Notes: generated by a model not told the origin, from the sequence alone. DNA of 54,594 nt from Candidatus Falkowbacteria bacterium CG10_big_fil_rev_8_21_14_0_10_39_11 (GCA_002773615.1 PFAP01000002.1:1-54594), one strand, 5' to 3'; positions 20,401-28,320 are shown, counted from the first letter of the stretch. Translations and numbers: made by a program.

Positions 20401-22063
20401 GCCAAATGCTTGGGTTTGGGTACATGATCCAAACACTGATTATCATAATGGTGTGGCAACGGGTTCGGATGGTACTTATTCAATGTCGGTTAAATCTGGT
20501 ACTGGGTTTAAGATTGGTGTTGATAAACCGAATTATGTATCCCCGGCCCCCCATAATATCAATATTTCCGGAACTGCAAGTTACGATTTTACGAATAATA
20601 TGGGATTGAGTGCGACTCAATATATAATTTCAGGTACGGCTACGGGAACAAATTTGGCTGATGGATTTATTTGGGCTGAAAGTGCGACTGAAGGCTGGTC
20701 TGGTAGCCCAATTGATATTGATGGTACTTTTTCGTTGCCGGTTTCAGATGGTACCTGGACATTGAAAGGTGTGGCGGCTTTGCATGCAGAGACCACCTAT
20801 GGCAGTCCAATTGTCATTGACGGTGCAAGTCAAACCGGAATTTCATTTGCATTGACTTCGGATGTAACCAAATCGGTAAAATCAGCAGTAAATTCAATTA
20901 CGCCATCTGTTGGTGGGGTGATTCAAGACAATGATGTCGGGGCCAAAGTGGTGGTTCCACCAAACGCTTTGGGTAGTGGTTCAAGTGCCGGTAATATGAC
21001 AATGGCAAAATCCTATACGGCTCCATCCACCAACGCATATGCTCCATTGGAAGGGCAATCAATTAATATAAGTGTTACAGACAATAATGGACAACCAATT
21101 ACAAATTTGAACGATCAAGTTGAGCTAACTTTGGATTATTCGGTTGACAATTTGCCTGCTGGGGTAGTAGAAGATGATTTGGTCCCAGCGTATTGGGATG
21201 GTACGACAAATCAATGGATTCCAATTACTGGAGTTCAAGATTCAGATGATAATTCTTTTACCGCACAAACAGATCACTTTACTATTTTTGGTGTGGTTTA
21301 TTCCCCATTGGTATCATCATCAAGTGCAGCTACAAACAGTAGTCGTTCGAGTCAGTTGGCTGAGGAAGGCCGGGTTGAATCAGATGTAACAGGAACAACA
21401 GATTCGATCGAAATTATTGATGAAGCTACTGATTCTGCTGATGAAGAAACCGTAAATGAGGCTACTGATGAAATTACTGATTCTGTTGATGAATTAGAAA
21501 CTGTGACGGAAGTTGTTGAAGAAGTAGTCGAGGATACAACTCGGTATGTCCCTATTTTGCCAACGACTAGAGATTTGGATGGTGAAAAGGATGCGATCTC
21601 AAAATATGTTGGTTTGGAAAACAGGTTGCCAGCTGGTGATGACTGGAAGGTGGTGCAATTTATTACTTATGGCGGTGCCAGTGAGACTCAAAATCTCACC
21701 GATCGTGAAAGAGTTGGGTTGTTGGTAGATTTTAAAGATATGTATGGTCGAGTACCAAGCTCTGATATAGATTGGAAAGATCTTAATCTAATTGCACAGG
21801 GTGAGCAACCAACTCGGATTATACCGCGAGAAGCAGACGCTATTAGAGATTTTATGGATGTTTACGGTCGTTTAGTTAATTTTAAGAGTCAAGTTGAAGA
21901 AAAATTTGTTCACATGGTTGCCTATCGATACCGAGTTGAGTCTAGAGATTTGAACAAGGAAAATACAGCTTTGGGTATATTCTCAAATGCATATGGTTAC
22001 TTGCCAAATAGTGCACATCTTTGGTCAGTGCTTCGTGCAATTGCCTATTCGGGGGTGAAATAA
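14420..22063 (+). CDS. giant multidomain surface protein (2547 aa): lamin-tail-like, SbsA-type Ig-like, carboxypeptidase-regulatory-like repeats, C-terminal LP-DW-AYG repeat domain
   Basis: signal peptide; NFVELYNRGGGDIDVDGYTVEYK; repeated PLAPNTTYTVSLGTGVKDHASNALGG; repeated GTVVDGSNNVIANAEVWAY-type units. Confidence 0.9.
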   Translation: MVKQSKNQFRIFTTVLMLATLIWTAGVGGYLLLNPYNVSAGDSPIVFSEVEVSPGISGTNLFTSDSSFESWADSTIPEPFVDMNGNSIRDEDEPYCDLDSGGTHTTYSQALPNSADILGFSFACGGSVTQETTDVYDGSSAIRINTGDGEMWTVYPNETTSISNLTQYTVSFYAKGLVGGEKIYLMFEPTGLDASEYSWNFVTESSAVYEGFITEETSKVYVLTDSWARYTYTFTSDLDGTASIGFVAGGTGDEPAVFMGSGANQVMLIDAVQFEADSTASSYNTGGSAGSNFVELYNRGGGDIDVDGYTVEYKFGAGDWATFGAVSGSNTYSGGYFFNFKASGGDAGITDESTFDSAFLTNSNSIDGLSLRLCSNGADCANTILDTVGFGSTATAYEGVTKDVTGWSQSKSFERKALFDSTAATMASGGSDEPAGNSFDSDNNNWDFVLRTTPEPQVKSSTREVFADNVVFEDVNPYIYHEPVVQADDNGDLYLFAGIFDDSDIATTGVKIYYRVGDSGSFTAANSTKTVTATPDITSSDYYAFIIPQADLQAAVADEGEIQYYLEANDGVYTTTMPDYNPTSYPLSINVTGTYTGANGFSGTVTDTASAAINGALVFINGTGFFTSTDASGNYSFASLPSSYQASGSYRVTAVISNRMDSEYIAYDGDTTVNITLPTDFGNFSGGDKEAPFVSYTSPFDGMYGMPINICDPNDSLPPGVEFCSPIMVGFSESMNSSTVNNTNVTVYNWATSSNLDNLTIEANGSDSEFIIYSTTPLAPNTTYTVSLGTGVKDHASNALGGNMSDGTHEFTFTTEGTEFTGEGDQEFGSGAFQPPFVRTVSPNLGGSNIALNAKLVVDFVTSVDVSETNLARIKLYDGDDEISVTHTYSTDNQRVFLQPSTTLTANTEYEIQVAGSFTSSMGVSLGDPGQSQNSDNYVFFASEFKTGATSDTVGPKVMGHIPASGETSVAVGLSAVEIAVNESLDSSTVNTTNVKLKRGSTVVGAEVVYKETAKAIRILPSSALQANTSYTVTVGVGVTDIVGNAFNQDEDASNGEALEDVYVFQFTTMSTIESTAPTVMDARCDDYQCVITYSESMNHVKQINTEDWTDAVGKWETSVLNKTNYNISVDTGGGLASADLSSVLLSYDGYTNTVSIKNLNLLSGVANPVGQQMPYTVTVYSSVEAGKDGVRDVVGNALAANAVYGGSVELSSATGGFFGPDADGFGSDGPGDFGMHDAATMGEKPIGVWPMNGLVGSTTHYFVDLPVTSVVPNGGIITMLFPSGFNVANAAIDSNSPMNKDVSAGSGNVTLNCSGDAATRLITCTVTGATNTNDYLSFELKGIVNSNIPKDFNTSGYTVEVKTKNGSTLLESFTTMPFFITAGGNNSITLNVYAGAKVDATTGSVDVDGTTMNLFVGSPMTGPLDQTVTFTNGYATATINNLPSGEYFAFTEPSVTLGASDYSGIMPEPIHLNSSVSKDLILSRMDESSAAALTVLLTGDFGADEDVDIFAGHPKGFVVKTIENVGSVVNQPYTVYLPYNGDWFVGMGPSMSKGAVATTIAMPDWMPPKDKMLKVTGVGESVQIKNIETQGDVTSSGVSFAISQANYQINGTVVDGSNNVIANAEVWAYQPMGFGGSGNFTRTGSDGTFTLKIAEYGVYKVGAFLPGMPESPELSINVKANSAEVDGNATSDIYRGGTLVTAGNPFKLKLLKADYTISGKVKDANANAIQYAPVWAEETTTKQLVHAGTDSGGSYVLYVGAGTWLVKSEAPFGSDACGGISKTVTVVDGSKTGQNLEPTAGTCYTLSGTISIGGTLQTNAPVFVDGWTGDLNTGYPNGIFKDAKTNSAGQFSVKVGNGTYRVGTWTSDFGERAILVSISGADSSGNDITVTSDNLKTLTIDFTGGLSSMTGFLEAKKINTSDRRGKPVSNLAASETMQLESGMYKVFLHVDGVGDFNNASVDLSSDASVVFDISSVSLNTLTGTVEDTDGTAVPNAWVWVHDPNTDYHNGVATGSDGTYSMSVKSGTGFKIGVDKPNYVSPAPHNINISGTASYDFTNNMGLSATQYIISGTATGTNLADGFIWAESATEGWSGSPIDIDGTFSLPVSDGTWTLKGVAALHAETTYGSPIVIDGASQTGISFALTSDVTKSVKSAVNSITPSVGGVIQDNDVGAKVVVPPNALGSGSSAGNMTMAKSYTAPSTNAYAPLEGQSINISVTDNNGQPITNLNDQVELTLDYSVDNLPAGVVEDDLVPAYWDGTTNQWIPITGVQDSDDNSFTAQTDHFTIFGVVYSPLVSSSSAATNSSRSSQLAEEGRVESDVTGTTDSIEIIDEATDSADEETVNEATDEITDSVDELETVTEVVEEVVEDTTRYVPILPTTRDLDGEKDAISKYVGLENRLPAGDDWKVVQFITYGGASETQNLTDRERVGLLVDFKDMYGRVPSSDIDWKDLNLIAQGEQPTRIIPREADAIRDFMDVYGRLVNFKSQVEEKFVHMVAYRYRVESRDLNKENTALGIFSNAYGYLPNSAHLWSVLRAIAYSGVK

Positions 22064-22068
22064 GATAT

Positions 22069-22100
22069 AAAAAAAGAGGGCTATTTGCCCTCTTTTTTGT
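22069..22100 (+). terminator. intrinsic terminator
   Basis: AAAAAAGAGGGCtatttGCCCTCTTTTTT. Confidence 0.8.
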
Positions 22101-22142
22101 TTGTGTTATACTTTCTATATAAAATTAACTTACTCCTCTTAT

Positions 22143-22376
22143 ATGTCCATTTTTGAACGAATTTTCAATAGTAAAAAGCTGTTTCGGAATTTTATTATTG
22201 TGGTGGTTGTCTTGTTTGTGTTAAATTTGATTCTGACTATTATATTGGTGGTCAAAGTGGTTACCGTACAAAAGTCCATTGATACTTATCAGGCCAAGGA
22301 GGCTCAAATTCTGAATCAGATTTATGGTAGAACCTGGACTATTCAAGGATCGCTCGAAGGAAAAAATACGCAATAA
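22143..22376 (+). CDS. small single-pass membrane protein
   Basis: ORF with one strong hydrophobic helix. Confidence 0.55.
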   Translation: MSIFERIFNSKKLFRNFIIVVVVLFVLNLILTIILVVKVVTVQKSIDTYQAKEAQILNQIYGRTWTIQGSLEGKNTQ

Positions 22377-22390
22377 ATTTATTTGACCCA

Positions 22391-22789
22391 TTACTGACGA
22401 AAATATTGTTTGAAGTATGGGTCTTTTTTGATTTTGACGATATTTTTATCCACTTGATTATAGAAGGCTGGAAAGTGTTGTCTGACAATGTTGCGGCCTT
22501 TGTATCTTTGGTAATACGGTGGTTTTTGAATATGGGCAATCTCGTGTGCCAAAGTTCGCAGTAGTGAATTGATACTTTTGGGTTTATGGGTCTTGGGGGT
22601 GAAAATATCAAGGGCGATAATTTTTTTCTTAAAATTAATATAACCCAAAGTCAGACTATCTGGATTGGCCGGTTTGCGGCGGTTAATAATGTGGAGTTTG
22701 TAATTTTTGTACCTGAATAATTTGTTAACAATTTGATGGAAAACCAGTTCAACAAATTCATGGTAGCGCTCGTTTTTATATAAGGTCAT
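22391..22789 (-). CDS. SprT/WLM-like zinc metallopeptidase-related protein
   Basis: LLRTLAHEIAHIQKPPYYQRYKGR contains HExxH. Confidence 0.65.
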   Translation of the reverse strand: MTLYKNERYHEFVELVFHQIVNKLFRYKNYKLHIINRRKPANPDSLTLGYINFKKKIIALDIFTPKTHKPKSINSLLRTLAHEIAHIQKPPYYQRYKGRNIVRQHFPAFYNQVDKNIVKIKKDPYFKQYFRQ

Positions 22790-22794
22790 AATAA

Positions 22795-23289
22795 TTATTC
22801 TCTGACAATTTTCCCTTTGACTATGTTCTTAATATTTGGTGGGAGTTGAATTGGACAATTCCTAATATATAGGTTCCTTTTTATATATTGAAAGTTTGGA
22901 GGCCATTTTTTTACTTTCGTGTTATCGAGAGTCAGGGCACCGCCGATGTATTGCAAGCTGCTGGGAAGAGTTTCGATGTCTTGTCCGTTAAGGTCAAGAA
23001 CTCCATTTATTCGAGTTAGCCCTTCCGGGAGTTCAGATATTTTGTTTGGCCAAAAATCAAGACTAAATTTTGTTTCGATTTTTCCGTTTGGGAAAACAAG
23101 GCTATTGTCGGCGTATGTCCAGGGTTCATAAATCCCGGCTTTGCTGGCCCACTCATTACATTGTTTTTTTGTCCATGGCTTTGATTTTTGTTCTTCGACT
23201 AAGTCTGATATGGCGTCGATCATTTCTTGAATTGATTGGATTAAGTTTATATCCTCCCAAATTTTATCTACTGAGTTTTGTTTAATCAA
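22795..23289 (-). CDS. leucine-rich-repeat-like protein
   Basis: LPEGLTRINGVLDLNGQDIETLPSSLQYIGGALTLDNTKV repeats. Confidence 0.65.
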   Translation of the reverse strand: MIKQNSVDKIWEDINLIQSIQEMIDAISDLVEEQKSKPWTKKQCNEWASKAGIYEPWTYADNSLVFPNGKIETKFSLDFWPNKISELPEGLTRINGVLDLNGQDIETLPSSLQYIGGALTLDNTKVKKWPPNFQYIKRNLYIRNCPIQLPPNIKNIVKGKIVRE

Positions 23290-23416
23290 AGAATCAATTT
23301 GACCAGTAGTCGTTTGTGCTGGTTTTGGCGGTCAGGGTTTTTTGAATTTAAAATTATAAACTGACGTGATTAGTTCATTTAATTTGTTTTCTTTTAGTGA
23401 TATATTAAGACGGTTA

Positions 23417-23446
23417 ATCCCCGCTCAAGAGTTGCTTGGCGGGGAT
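23417..23446. repeat. strong inverted repeat
   Basis: ATCCCCGC-tCAAGagttgCTTG-GCGGGGAT hairpin without T-run. Confidence 0.7.
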
Positions 23447-23466
23447 CTGTCTAGAACTGAAAAGGT

Positions 23467-24690
23467 TTATGGTAAATAAAGTAACGGATCAACCGGAATG
23501 CCATTGAGACGAACTTCAAAGTGAAGATGAGGTCCGGTGGTGAGGTTTCCCGCGCCCCTGGTTCCTGGTGTTCCACCGCTAAGACCAATAACCTCGCCCT
23601 TGGAGATATATTCGTCTGGTGAAACATATATGGCACTAACATGGCCATAGACGGTCGATAAGCCGTTGGCGTGAATCAGGGCAATGTAACTATACCCCAT
23701 TCCGGCGTCGCGAGCTTTGAGTACATAGCCGTCAGCCGCAGCTCGGATTGAGGTCCCCTGTCCGGCTCGGATATCTACGGCTGGGTGCTCGAAGATATTC
23801 CGGAATGGGTATGATTTGTCGTGAAAGTATGCGGTGATCTTGGTCTTTGGTACCGGCCAGATTAGTGTGCTGTCGGTTAGGGCCGGTTGTTCGTTGTTGG
23901 TGCCGGCGTCGATTTGGGCGCGTTTTTGTTTCTCCAAGTTGTAGATATCTGAGTTGGCAGCTTCTTGTTCTTGTTTGGCTTGCCAGAATAGATCGTAGAA
24001 TTTTTGTTCAGATTCTTTGGTGTCGAGTAACAAGTCGTCTTTGTAATTAATTTCGCCGGTGTATTCAGCTTGTTGGATTTTTAGTTCTTGACGAAGATTG
24101 GTGAGCTGTTCGTGTTTTTTGTTCAGTTCTGACTTTTGTTTTTCAAGTTCTTCTTTCAAGCGTTTGATTGAGTCAAGGGATTTTTGTAGGTTGTTTGATA
24201 ATATTTTGGTGTTTTCTAGGTGGATGAAAAAGTCTGATAGAGAATTGTTGAGAACGAATATTTCCAAAGCGTTGATGTTGTCTTGTTCATGAAGATGTTT
24301 TAACGTTCCGCCTAATTCTCGTTTCTTTTTGCTGATGTTGTTTTCATGTTCTAAAATGGTTAGTTCGGTTTGACGAATTTCCAGCTCATTTTTCTTTACT
24401 TCTTGTTCCGTGGTATCGATCTCCAGTTTTGTTTGGGCGATTTTATTGGTTAGAATGTCTATTTGGTTTTTGAGAGTGACGGCTTCTTCCTGTTTTTTTT
24501 GGATGTTTTTTTTGTAGATGTCTTGTTGTTTTTGTAGTTCTTCGATTTTTCCTTTGCTTTCAATGATCTGAGCGTCAATGTCGTCAACTGATGAAGCCAG
24601 TGCGGATAAAATCGGAGTAGCGCAAAATAAGCTTAATATTAATAAGCTGCTAAATAAGAGGTTGAGGAATTTATAATGCATTTTCATCAA
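23467..24690 (-). CDS. M23 family murein hydrolase activator (EnvC-like)
   Basis: long coiled coil plus HPAVDIRAGQGTSIRAAADG and GPHLHFEVRLNGIPVDP. Confidence 0.93.
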   Translation of the reverse strand: MMKMHYKFLNLLFSSLLILSLFCATPILSALASSVDDIDAQIIESKGKIEELQKQQDIYKKNIQKKQEEAVTLKNQIDILTNKIAQTKLEIDTTEQEVKKNELEIRQTELTILEHENNISKKKRELGGTLKHLHEQDNINALEIFVLNNSLSDFFIHLENTKILSNNLQKSLDSIKRLKEELEKQKSELNKKHEQLTNLRQELKIQQAEYTGEINYKDDLLLDTKESEQKFYDLFWQAKQEQEAANSDIYNLEKQKRAQIDAGTNNEQPALTDSTLIWPVPKTKITAYFHDKSYPFRNIFEHPAVDIRAGQGTSIRAAADGYVLKARDAGMGYSYIALIHANGLSTVYGHVSAIYVSPDEYISKGEVIGLSGGTPGTRGAGNLTTGPHLHFEVRLNGIPVDPLLYLP

Positions 24691-24756
24691 TAGGTATTAT
24701 AGCAAATTTATTGTGAATAATAAAATATGATTGTTGAAAAAAATAGTCCGTGTGGA

Positions 24757-26298
24757 CTACTTTTTGCTTAATTCCAGTATGGCCTCTTTTAGGCGTTGCG
24801 TTGTTCTGTCTTTGCCCAGGACGTGGGCGATTTCAAATGGACCCGGTGATTTCTCTTGTCCGGAGAGAGCGACTCGCATCGGCCATAAAACATCACCGTT
24901 TTGGAGGTTGTTATCTTCAATGATTTTTTTTATCTCTTTTTCAATGTTTTCAGCCGAGAAATCTTCATTTGGTACGCTGTGTATTGTTTCCAATATGTAT
25001 TGAAGGGCTTGGAGCGTAGTTTTGTGGTCTGATTTTTTGAATATGAGCGTTTGGGAGTCAAAATTTAATTTTGATGGAAAAACAAATTGGATTGCGTCAG
25101 AAATTTCATTGGTTTTTTTGATTCGGTTCTTTTCCAGTGAACAATAGTTTTTTATATCGTTGAATGAAATCTCTTTATTTGTCAGGTTGTTGATGTATTG
25201 ATTTTCACTCTTTGGTGAGATTAATTTTGCTTCAATTAGGAATGGCAAGCATTCGGTAGCGAAGTTTTCGTCAGATAGTTCTCTCAGATACATACCGTTG
25301 ATCCAATCTAATTTTTCTAAATCAAATATGGCGCCTTTTTTGTGGACATTATCGAGTGAAAATTGTTTGATCATTTCATCTACAGTGTATATCTCTTGTT
25401 CTGTACCGGCGTTCCATCCCAGTAAGGCAATAAAGTTGATCAAAGCATTTTTAATATATCCAGATTTGATAAAATCTTTGACTGAGACGTCGCCATCTCG
25501 TTTACTCATTTTCTTTTTACTTTGGTTTAGAATTTGCGGTAGATGGGCAAACCTCGGTGGCTGCCAATCAAAAGCATCATATAACATTACATGCTTGGGG
25601 GTGCTGGAGATCCATTCGTCACCACGCATGACATGAGTGATTTTCATCAAATGGTCGTCAACGATGTTGGCAAAGTGATAGGTCGGAAATTGATCAGCCT
25701 TGATCAGAACAAAGTCATCCAAATCTTTGGTATTGACCTTGATGGTGCCTCGAATCTCATCGTCAAAAACAACCTCTTTGTCTTCTGGCATTTTGAAGCG
25801 GATAACTCTGGATTCGTTATAAGTTAATTTTTTGTGTATTTCTTCTTTTGATAAGTGGCGGCATAAACCATCATACTTTGGTGGCAGTTTGTCTTTTTTT
25901 TGTTGTTCGCGAAGTTCGTTAATTCTTTCTTTGGAGCAAAAACAGTAATAGGCTTTATTTTTATCTAACAGAGTCTGAATATGTTTGGTGTATATGTCTA
26001 ATCTTTCAGATTGGATATAGGGACCGTAGTCCCCTTTTTGGATGATTTTCCCGTCAACGATAAATGGTCCTTCGTCATAGCTGAAATCGGCCCATTCAAG
26101 AGTCTTGAGTAAGTCTTCCAGTGCGCCGTCGACATATCTGGTGCGATCTGTGTCTTCAATGCGGACAATAAAAGTACCATCATTATGACGAGCAAAGAGA
26201 TAGTTGTATAAAATTGTTCTTAGGTTACCGACATGGACAAAACCGGTTGGACTGGGGGCGATACGGACGCGGACGTTAGTTGGGGTCTTTGAGGACAT
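24757..26298 (-). CDS. gltX: glutamyl-tRNA synthetase
   Basis: PSPTGFVHVGNLRT (HIGH-like), RIEDTDRTRYVDGA, KKMSKRDGD. Confidence 0.96.
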   Translation of the reverse strand: MSSKTPTNVRVRIAPSPTGFVHVGNLRTILYNYLFARHNDGTFIVRIEDTDRTRYVDGALEDLLKTLEWADFSYDEGPFIVDGKIIQKGDYGPYIQSERLDIYTKHIQTLLDKNKAYYCFCSKERINELREQQKKDKLPPKYDGLCRHLSKEEIHKKLTYNESRVIRFKMPEDKEVVFDDEIRGTIKVNTKDLDDFVLIKADQFPTYHFANIVDDHLMKITHVMRGDEWISSTPKHVMLYDAFDWQPPRFAHLPQILNQSKKKMSKRDGDVSVKDFIKSGYIKNALINFIALLGWNAGTEQEIYTVDEMIKQFSLDNVHKKGAIFDLEKLDWINGMYLRELSDENFATECLPFLIEAKLISPKSENQYINNLTNKEISFNDIKNYCSLEKNRIKKTNEISDAIQFVFPSKLNFDSQTLIFKKSDHKTTLQALQYILETIHSVPNEDFSAENIEKEIKKIIEDNNLQNGDVLWPMRVALSGQEKSPGPFEIAHVLGKDRTTQRLKEAILELSKK

Positions 26299-26417
26299 AT
26301 TTTTAAATTATAAATTGTAGGAAGGTTACTTAATAATAAAAACTATAATGTTTTGTTTCAATAATACGTTTTTTGAAGACAAAGTCAATGTTTCTTGTAT
26401 GAGAGTATACTCGTGAC

Positions 26418-26500
26418 AGTTACCCTTCCCGCCTTCACAATAGTTTCGGCGGACAGGCGAGTGCCCTGCCTGCCGGTAGGTAAGGCTCTCGAAGTATAGT
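26418..26500. repeat. GC-rich palindromic intergenic repeat
   Basis: CCCGCC...GGCGGACAGGCGAG and CCTGCCTGCCGGTAGG embedded in AT-rich DNA; similar GC-rich motifs at 6940, 47855 and 50595. Confidence 0.55.
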
Positions 26501-26624
26501 TACTTAGCACTTATTCATATACATATTTATATCACAACTATCAAGTTTAGTGAAGTATTTCTAAAATGGTGACGTCTTTAAGTGCCTTAAATTAGCTATT
26601 TTTGTAAAATTGTGTTAACTGGTA

Positions 26625-26653
26625 TTGACACTATTGAAAAACTATGCTATAAT
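26625..26653 (+). promoter_or_regulatory. perfect consensus promoter TTGACA-17-TATAAT (distal)
   Basis: TTGACA 26625-26630, TATAAT 26648-26653. Confidence 0.85.
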
Positions 26654-26769
26654 GGTTTATTAAGCTGAGAAATTTGTGAGTTCATTATAAGACATCTGGA
26701 TCATTTTGTTGAGGCAACGCCTCTCTATAGTATATAGCTTGTCGTTATATTATATAGATATTTTTAGCC

Positions 26770-26798
26770 TTGACAAAATAATTTAAGTGTGTTATAAT
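26770..26798 (+). promoter_or_regulatory. perfect consensus promoter TTGACA-17-TATAAT (proximal)
   Basis: TTGACA 26770-26775, TATAAT 26793-26798. Confidence 0.9.
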
Positions 26799-26804
26799 AT
26801 TCAC

Positions 26805-27095
26805 ATGATCATTAAAATGTGAGGTAATTTAAAGCAACAACTCTTATTGAATTTGCACATTGTCATTCACGGGTTTAACCCGGGAATTTACAAGGTCAAA
26901 TTCAATGAGGGTTGTGAGATAGTGTCTCCTACCCTGTAGCGTCGCGAAAGGTTCGGCTCGGATTCGTTGATTCACTCTGGTCCTAACATAAACAGGACCT
27001 TTGGGCTATTGCAGCCGACAAACGTGAAATCAACTTTTCCATGGCCGGACCGATCACCTTTCGAATGGGGTTAAATCCCCTTTATTGGAGGATCT
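26805..27095 (+). ncRNA. structured 5' leader RNA (candidate cis-regulatory RNA)
   Basis: 18-bp stem 26838-26855/26897-26914 enclosing CGGG/CCCG hairpin; stem GTTGATTCAC/GTGAAATCAAC (26966-26975/27024-27034) enclosing GGTCCT/AGGACC and GGCT/AGCC hairpins; GGGG/CCCC hairpin just upstream of the SD. Confidence 0.7.
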
Positions 27096-27097
27096 AC

Positions 27098-28219
27098 ATG
27101 TCCAACGTGAAGCAGGCCACCGAGATTCAGTTCTCCTACCCGACGTCGATTCAGGCTCTCGTGGCCGAAAACGGAAGCGCGTTCAATCCGAACGCGCTCG
27201 TCCAGTCGGAACTGTTCGTGACCGCGGGCCAGACGCAGGCGCCGCGACCGTTCCAAGCGCGCTATGCGCGCGTGCTGGTCGACAGCGGGCGTCTGTTCAA
27301 CGCGAACGACTCCGGAGTGGTGCTCCGGAGCGTTGGCGCGGTCAACATGAAACTGAGAGCGGCCGGGAAGCCCCTGGTCGACGGCAGTTTCATTCCGCTC
27401 GCCGAGGCGCTCGGCATTCGCCGGGCCCGTGACCAGTACGGTGACGACCTCGAGTCGCTGCTCATCAGCGACGACGAGAAGGTCATCCTGACCGGAGAGG
27501 AGGTCCGTGACCTGGACCTCGATCCCATCACGCTCCAGGAGCGTATGGGTTCCGGTGCCGGAGTGATGGATTTGGAGCGTGTCGCCCGCTGGGAACAGCG
27601 GATGCGCCTCTACGAGGCCGCGATCGAGGCGAACTCGGCGATCTTCGCCGAGCTCAAGGGCAACATCGAACAGGACACGCGGAACGGATGGAGTGAGGCG
27701 ATCTGCCAGACCACCGAGGCGTGGCTCAAGTTCGTGGAAGCCATGAACGCCTTCGCGGAGGAGATGGGCTTCAAGTGGGACGGTACGCCGGCCCCGCCGA
27801 CCCCCCCCGCCTTCCCGCTCGCCGTCCTTCGCATCTACGCGAGGGGCAAGGGCCTCCGGTTCGTCCTTCTCGTCCCGGACAATCGCCACAAGGCGGCGGC
27901 GATGATGAAGTGGAGCGAGCAGATGGAGCACGCTCGCGAGCCGGAGAACTATCGGGACTTCACCGACAAGGTTCTGGCTCCCCTGAACATCATGCAGGCT
28001 CGCCTGCGTGAGAACGGGGTTCCGCAGGACGCTCCCACCTTCCAGGACAAGGCGGAAGTGCTCACCACGAACTTCCTCAGCGTCGCTGGGGTGTCGCTGG
28101 AAGAGCTGGCCGATCAGTCCCGGGCGCCGCGCGAGGACCGGCCCCGTGGCAAGGGTAAGCGCGGTGACCGTCACTCGCGCAGGTCCCAGGGTCACCAGTG
28201 GGTGCCCAACGCCGACTGA
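27098..28219 (+). CDS. GC-rich orphan protein with basic Arg/Gly-rich C-terminal tail
   Basis: SD TTGGAGG; ORF about two-thirds GC by eye in an AT-rich window; tail RAPREDRPRGKGKRGDRHSRRSQGHQ; no recognised domain. Confidence 0.8.
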   Translation: MSNVKQATEIQFSYPTSIQALVAENGSAFNPNALVQSELFVTAGQTQAPRPFQARYARVLVDSGRLFNANDSGVVLRSVGAVNMKLRAAGKPLVDGSFIPLAEALGIRRARDQYGDDLESLLISDDEKVILTGEEVRDLDLDPITLQERMGSGAGVMDLERVARWEQRMRLYEAAIEANSAIFAELKGNIEQDTRNGWSEAICQTTEAWLKFVEAMNAFAEEMGFKWDGTPAPPTPPAFPLAVLRIYARGKGLRFVLLVPDNRHKAAAMMKWSEQMEHAREPENYRDFTDKVLAPLNIMQARLRENGVPQDAPTFQDKAEVLTTNFLSVAGVSLEELADQSRAPREDRPRGKGKRGDRHSRRSQGHQWVPNAD

Positions 28220-28289
28220 GACCGCTGAGTTTGAGACGACCTCACATTCCCCGTGATCCTTCCGCCTCTTCCGAGGCAAGAACGAAAAT

Positions 28290-28320
28290 AAGATCCAAGC
28301 AACCGCTTGGATCTTTTCCC
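28290..28320 (+). terminator. strong intrinsic terminator
   Basis: AAGATCCAAGC-aacc-GCTTGGATCTT then TTCCCTTTT. Confidence 0.85.

Noticed and set aside
18100-20440. Several minus-strand ORFs (e.g. 19969-20436) inside the giant gene
   Set aside because: Shadow ORFs from repetitive coding sequence; biased composition.
23417-23446. Strong hairpin after the M23 gene as a terminator
   Set aside because: No T-run follows on either strand, so recorded as an inverted repeat only.
26656-27095. Considered tRNA, T-box or known riboswitch in the leader region
   Set aside because: No cloverleaf, no T-box consensus and no riboswitch core recognised; kept only as an unclassified structured leader.
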